A stretch of 17,241 nucleotides of DNA. Origin: CAZMGT01 sp964565895. GTDB lineage: Bacteria > Armatimonadota > Zipacnadia > UBA1398 > CAZMGT01. This document shows positions 14,875 through 17,241 of the stretch, in pieces. A program made the translations under genes and the position numbers. Under the pieces are notes generated by a model. The model saw only the letters and a list, made by a program, of their open reading frames with translations, did not search any database and was not told the DNA's origin. The stretch spans positions 1-17,241 of the forward strand of contig CAZMGT010000068.1 in NCBI GenBank assembly GCA_964565895.1, given 5' to 3'. The first letter of the stretch is position 1, and every line of letters starts with the position of its first letter.

Positions 14875-14908
14875 AGCCCTTCACCCTTCGCTTATGGCAT
14901 TGCTCGCG

Positions 14909-15970
14909 CTAGTCGAAGACGAACATTATTTTCTGGTAAAAGCGCGCGTTTTCGGCAATGAGCGAAAACGCCTCGCCCGCCTGCTCCAGCCGAAAGCGGT
15001 GGGTAATTAGCGGGGCCACGCGCAAGCGTCCGTCGGCCATGGCCGCCAGCGCCGCGGCCCATTCGTCGTCCTCGCCGCCGCGAAAGCTCGAGTTCCAGCT
15101 CCCGCCGAGAACAAGCTGCTTGCGCAAAACCTGCGAGACCAGCTCCTGAGGGAGGGTAACGTCGGCCGAGGGGTTGCCCAGCAGAACGACCCTTCCCCCG
15201 CGGGCGCAAACGGCGAGCGCCTGGCGCACGGTCGCGGGCACCCCCGCGGCCTCTACGGCAAGATCCACCCCGCGCCCCTCCGTGGCCTTGCCGATCTCCT
15301 CCACAGGGTCGCGCTCGCCGGCGAGGATAAGCTCCGCGCGGGTAAGCTCGCGGGCGACGTCGAGCTTCTCAGGGACGATGTCCACCAGCCATATTCGCCC
15401 CGCGCCAAGCGCCGCCGCCCACTGCGCCACGAGAACGCCGATCGGCCCCGCGCCGAAAACGGCCACCGTCGCCCCGCGCCCAACGCCAAAGCGGTTTAGC
15501 GCGTGCAGGGCGACAGCGGCGGGCTCCGTTAGCGCGGCGCACTCCAGCGAGACGCCCTCGGGCACGCGCACCAAGTTCCACGCCGGCGCGCAAACGTACT
15601 CCGCAAACGCCCCGTTTGAGCGCGAGCCAAGGTAGTCGTAGTTCTCGCACAGCTCATACACGCCCTCGCGACAGGCGGGGCAGGCGCGGCAGGGGATCAG
15701 GGGAAACACCGCCACCCGGTCGCCGGCCTTCCAGCGCGACACGCCCCCGCCCAGCTCGGCGACGGTGCCCGCGAACTCGTGCCCCGGGATAAGCGGGTGC
15801 CGATGCGCGCCCTTCTCCAGCACGCGCGGGCCGTCGGAGCCGCAAATGCCACACGCCCCGACACGCACGAGAACCTCGCCCTGCCCCGGCCGGGGCACGG
15901 GCACGCGCTCCACGCGCAGGTCGCCCGGCGCATAGAGCACCGCGGCGGTCATTTGCTTGCGATTGGCCAT
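14909..15970 (-). CDS. GatD-like zinc-dependent dehydrogenase
   Basis: 353 residues from ATG 15970, preceded by TAAGGAG (spacing 7). It resembles E. coli galactitol-1-phosphate 5-dehydrogenase along the N-terminal domain: CGICGSDGPRVLEKGAH (40-56; GatD has CGSDLPRIFKNGAH), FPLIPCRACPAC (89-100) and YDYLGSRSNGAFAEY (111-125). Zinc ligands are Cys43, His64/Glu65 and Cys94, 97, 100 and 108. GAGPIG (173-178) precedes Asp197, favouring NAD. In the galactitol pathway GatD makes tagatose-6-phosphate, but no PTS or tagatose genes are nearby, so the substrate is uncertain. It is the first gene of an operon with dehydrogenase B and the epimerase, under the TTGCCA-N17-TATGAT promoter. Confidence 0.88.
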   Translation of the reverse strand: MANRKQMTAAVLYAPGDLRVERVPVPRPGQGEVLVRVGACGICGSDGPRVLEKGAHRHPLIPGHEFAGTVAELGGGVSRWKAGDRVAVFPLIPCRACPACREGVYELCENYDYLGSRSNGAFAEYVCAPAWNLVRVPEGVSLECAALTEPAAVALHALNRFGVGRGATVAVFGAGPIGVLVAQWAAALGAGRIWLVDIVPEKLDVARELTRAELILAGERDPVEEIGKATEGRGVDLAVEAAGVPATVRQALAVCARGGRVVLLGNPSADVTLPQELVSQVLRKQLVLGGSWNSSFRGGEDDEWAAALAAMADGRLRVAPLITHRFRLEQAGEAFSLIAENARFYQKIMFVFD

Positions 15971-16008
15971 TGCTGCGCTCCTTACCCGCGGCGCTTGCGC
16001 GCCTGCCG

Positions 16009-16037
16009 ATCATAAAGAGGCTGCTCGCCCGTGGCAA
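16009..16037 (-). promoter_or_regulatory. Sigma-70-type promoter TTGCCA-N17-TATGAT for the GatD-like operon
   Basis: On the minus strand, TTGCCA (16032-16037) and TATGAT (16009-16014) are separated by exactly 17 nt; each box has one mismatch to consensus. The predicted start is near 16002, leaving a leader of about 32 nt with the TAAGGAG SD. This is the best -35/-10 pair I found in the window. Confidence 0.65.
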
Positions 16038-16055
16038 GGGCGAGGACAAAGGAGA

Positions 16056-16071
16056 GGCGCCGCGCGGCGCC
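16056..16071. repeat. 16-bp perfect GC palindrome in the divergent intergenic region
   Basis: GGCGCCGCGCGGCGCC is its own reverse complement. It lies upstream of the -35 box of the minus-strand operon and in the probable leader or promoter zone of the plus-strand gene, so it could be an operator for either. In this GC-rich context chance is possible. Confidence 0.45.
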
Positions 16072-16115
16072 GAACAGCACAGCGGCGAAGGGGCGCGCGC
16101 GGCCCCTGCGATTTT

Positions 16116-16136
16116 CGCGCACGAGAGTCGTGCGCG
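16116..16136 (+). promoter_or_regulatory. Strong hairpin directly before the SD of the Tat-exported gene
   Basis: CGCGCACGA pairs perfectly with TCGTGCGCG over 9 bp with a 3-nt GAG loop. It ends 3 to 4 nt before the AGGGAGG SD (16140-16146) of the gene at 16155. A weaker stem lies just upstream (GGGGC 16090-16094 with GCCCC 16102-16106). No T-tract follows on either strand, so it is not a typical terminator. It may control translation or bind a regulator. Confidence 0.55.
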
Positions 16137-16154
16137 GCGAGGGAGGCTTTGGCG

Positions 16155-17241
16155 ATGGACAAGCGCAAGCGAGCGAGCTTTTGCCCCAGGCTGCCCGGGC
16201 GGCGGCGGTTTTTGGCGCAACTGCCTACGCTCGCCCTGGGCCTGGAGGCGCTTCTTTCCGCACAGGGCACGGCAGGCGAGCCCGAGGGCGGGCGAGGCTG
16301 GGAGCCCGCCTCTCTGCCCGAGCGGGGCACGGGAACCAAGGTGCGCGTGGCCTTCTTGCGCATTAAAGGGCAGTACTGGATGGGCTGGCCCGGCGCGGCG
16401 TACGATGTTGAGGGCCACCGCAAGCAGTTCGAGGAGCAAATTGCCAGCGTGGCCAAACAGCTAAACATCTCCATCCCCGTGGAGAAGGACTACATCTACG
16501 ACCCCGCAGGCGCGGAGCAGTTTGTCGCGCGGGTGAAAAAAGAAGCCCCAGACGGTCTCCTCCTTATCCCCCTGCACCTGCGCGTGTGGAACACCCTGGC
16601 CAAGATCGTTGACGGTGCGGGCCTGCCCACGATCATCTACGCCCCCGTGGGCACGGCGTTTACCGGCCACCTCAAGCCCTATGAGAACCGCACGGGAACG
16701 CTGCTTATCTCCTCGTTGGAGTTCGACCGCGTGGCCCTCGGCCTGCGCATGTTTAAGGTGCGCCGGCAGCTTGCCGAAAGCCGCATTATCAACCTTAGGG
16801 GCAATCAGGAAAGGGAGCAGAAGATCCCCGGCCTGGGGACAACGTTCCACTACCTCCCGCGCGACCTGTTCGCCGAGGAGCTGAAGAAGGTCCAGGATAC
16901 CGCCGAGGTCAAGGCTATTGCCAAATACTATGCCGAGCACGCCAAGGACATCGTCGAGCCCAACGAGCGCGACATGCTCAACGCCGCGAAGAACTATGTC
17001 CTCTCGCGCCAGCTCATCGAGAAGTACAACGCCGACGGAATAACCATGGACTGCCTCGGGCTCGTCGGCGCGCGGAAGATCCCCTGCCCGCCTTGCCTGG
17101 CCTGGATGATGCTCAACGACCAGGGAGCGCCCGCGGCCTGTGAATCGGACATTAACGCCGCGCTAACCTATCTGCTCGTCCAGCGTCTGCTCGGCAAGCC
17201 CGGGTTCATGCAGGACCCCGTGCCCCTTACCCCGGGAAACA
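16155..17241 (+). CDS. Tat-exported L-fucose/L-arabinose-isomerase-fold protein (partial, 3' end outside window)
   Basis: 362 residues are visible; the frame runs off the window end. The start is ATG 16155 with AGGGAGG 8 nt upstream. The N-terminus has a twin-arginine motif RRRFL (16-20), then a hydrophobic stretch (about 19-36) and a likely cleavage zone near GTAGEP (38-43). The visible mature part has a Rossmann-like opening (KVRVAFLRI, 62-70), a LLLIPL strand (135-140), and later GITMDCLGLVGARKIPC and ACESDINAALTYLL (about 296-341). These resemble the region of FucI/AraA-type isomerases that carries the metal-ligand acidic residues (here Asp299 and Glu330). An exported protein with this fold is unexpected for a cytosolic sugar isomerase, so a different job is possible. 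The C-terminal His ligand cannot be checked. It is divergent from the GatD-like operon. Confidence 0.75.
   Translation, partial: MDKRKRASFCPRLPGRRRFLAQLPTLALGLEALLSAQGTAGEPEGGRGWEPASLPERGTGTKVRVAFLRIKGQYWMGWPGAAYDVEGHRKQFEEQIASVAKQLNISIPVEKDYIYDPAGAEQFVARVKKEAPDGLLLIPLHLRVWNTLAKIVDGAGLPTIIYAPVGTAFTGHLKPYENRTGTLLISSLEFDRVALGLRMFKVRRQLAESRIINLRGNQEREQKIPGLGTTFHYLPRDLFAEELKKVQDTAEVKAIAKYYAEHAKDIVEPNERDMLNAAKNYVLSRQLIEKYNADGITMDCLGLVGARKIPCPPCLAWMMLNDQGAPAACESDINAALTYLLVQRLLGKPGFMQDPVPLTPGN

Noticed and set aside
16116..16136. Rho-independent terminator
   Set aside because: The stem is strong, but neither strand has a T-tract after it, and on both strands it lies upstream, not downstream, of a gene.
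1..17241. Defence system, phage, mobile element or CRISPR array
   Set aside because: No transposase, integrase, recombinase, nuclease or direct-repeat array is visible, and base composition and codon use look even throughout.

Overview
This is a high-GC bacterial window with dense coding, short intergenic gaps and ordinary Shine-Dalgarno (SD) starts. It holds 15 genes: 13 complete and two cut by the window edges. I see no phage, insertion sequence, CRISPR array, rRNA or tRNA. The protein types fit a Gram-negative-type, polysaccharide- and polyol-degrading lineage: a ceramidase-like hydrolase, a beta-helix lipoprotein, Gfo/Idh/MocA and medium-chain zinc dehydrogenases, an L-fuculokinase and a Tat-exported isomerase-fold protein. 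A planctomycete/PVC-like or other uncultured candidate phylum is likely, but the sequence alone does not settle it.

Layout. 1-524 (-) is the N-terminal part of a neutral/alkaline ceramidase-like protein. It is divergent from a secreted beta-helix lipoprotein (707-2494, +), whose stop codon overlaps that of a Gfo/Idh/MocA oxidoreductase (2491-3516, -). Upstream of the oxidoreductase, on the same strand, lie a secreted protein of unknown function (3541-4836), an AIM24-family protein (4864-5544) and leucyl aminopeptidase pepA (5597-7102). These four probably form one transcription unit. Divergent from pepA is the tRNA methylthiotransferase mtaB (7161-8489, +). It is followed by a Spy/CpxP-like secreted helical protein (8586-9434), yjbQ (9431-9826, ATGA overlap) and L-fuculokinase fucK (9869-11389). 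A convergent zinc dehydrogenase (11406-12431, -) is divergent from a PAP2 phosphatase (12557-13138, +). That phosphatase overlaps the stop of a three-gene operon on the minus strand: GatD-like dehydrogenase (14909-15970), a second zinc dehydrogenase (13837-14874) and a ribulose-phosphate-epimerase-family enzyme (13135-13824). Divergent from this operon, and running off the end, is a Tat-signal protein with an L-fucose/L-arabinose-isomerase-like sequence (16155-17241, +).

How the genes fit together. The right half (fucK, three zinc dehydrogenases, the epimerase-family enzyme and the exported isomerase-fold protein) reads as a sugar or polyol catabolic region. Polyol or sugar oxidation, ketose phosphorylation and ketose-phosphate epimerisation can all be assigned. 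No aldolase, transporter or dedicated regulator is visible, so the substrate remains open. The left half mixes housekeeping genes (pepA, mtaB) with envelope and secreted proteins. I found no clear new defence or mobile system. The most unusual items are the Tat-exported isomerase-like protein with its hairpin-rich leader, and the non-canonical epimerase.
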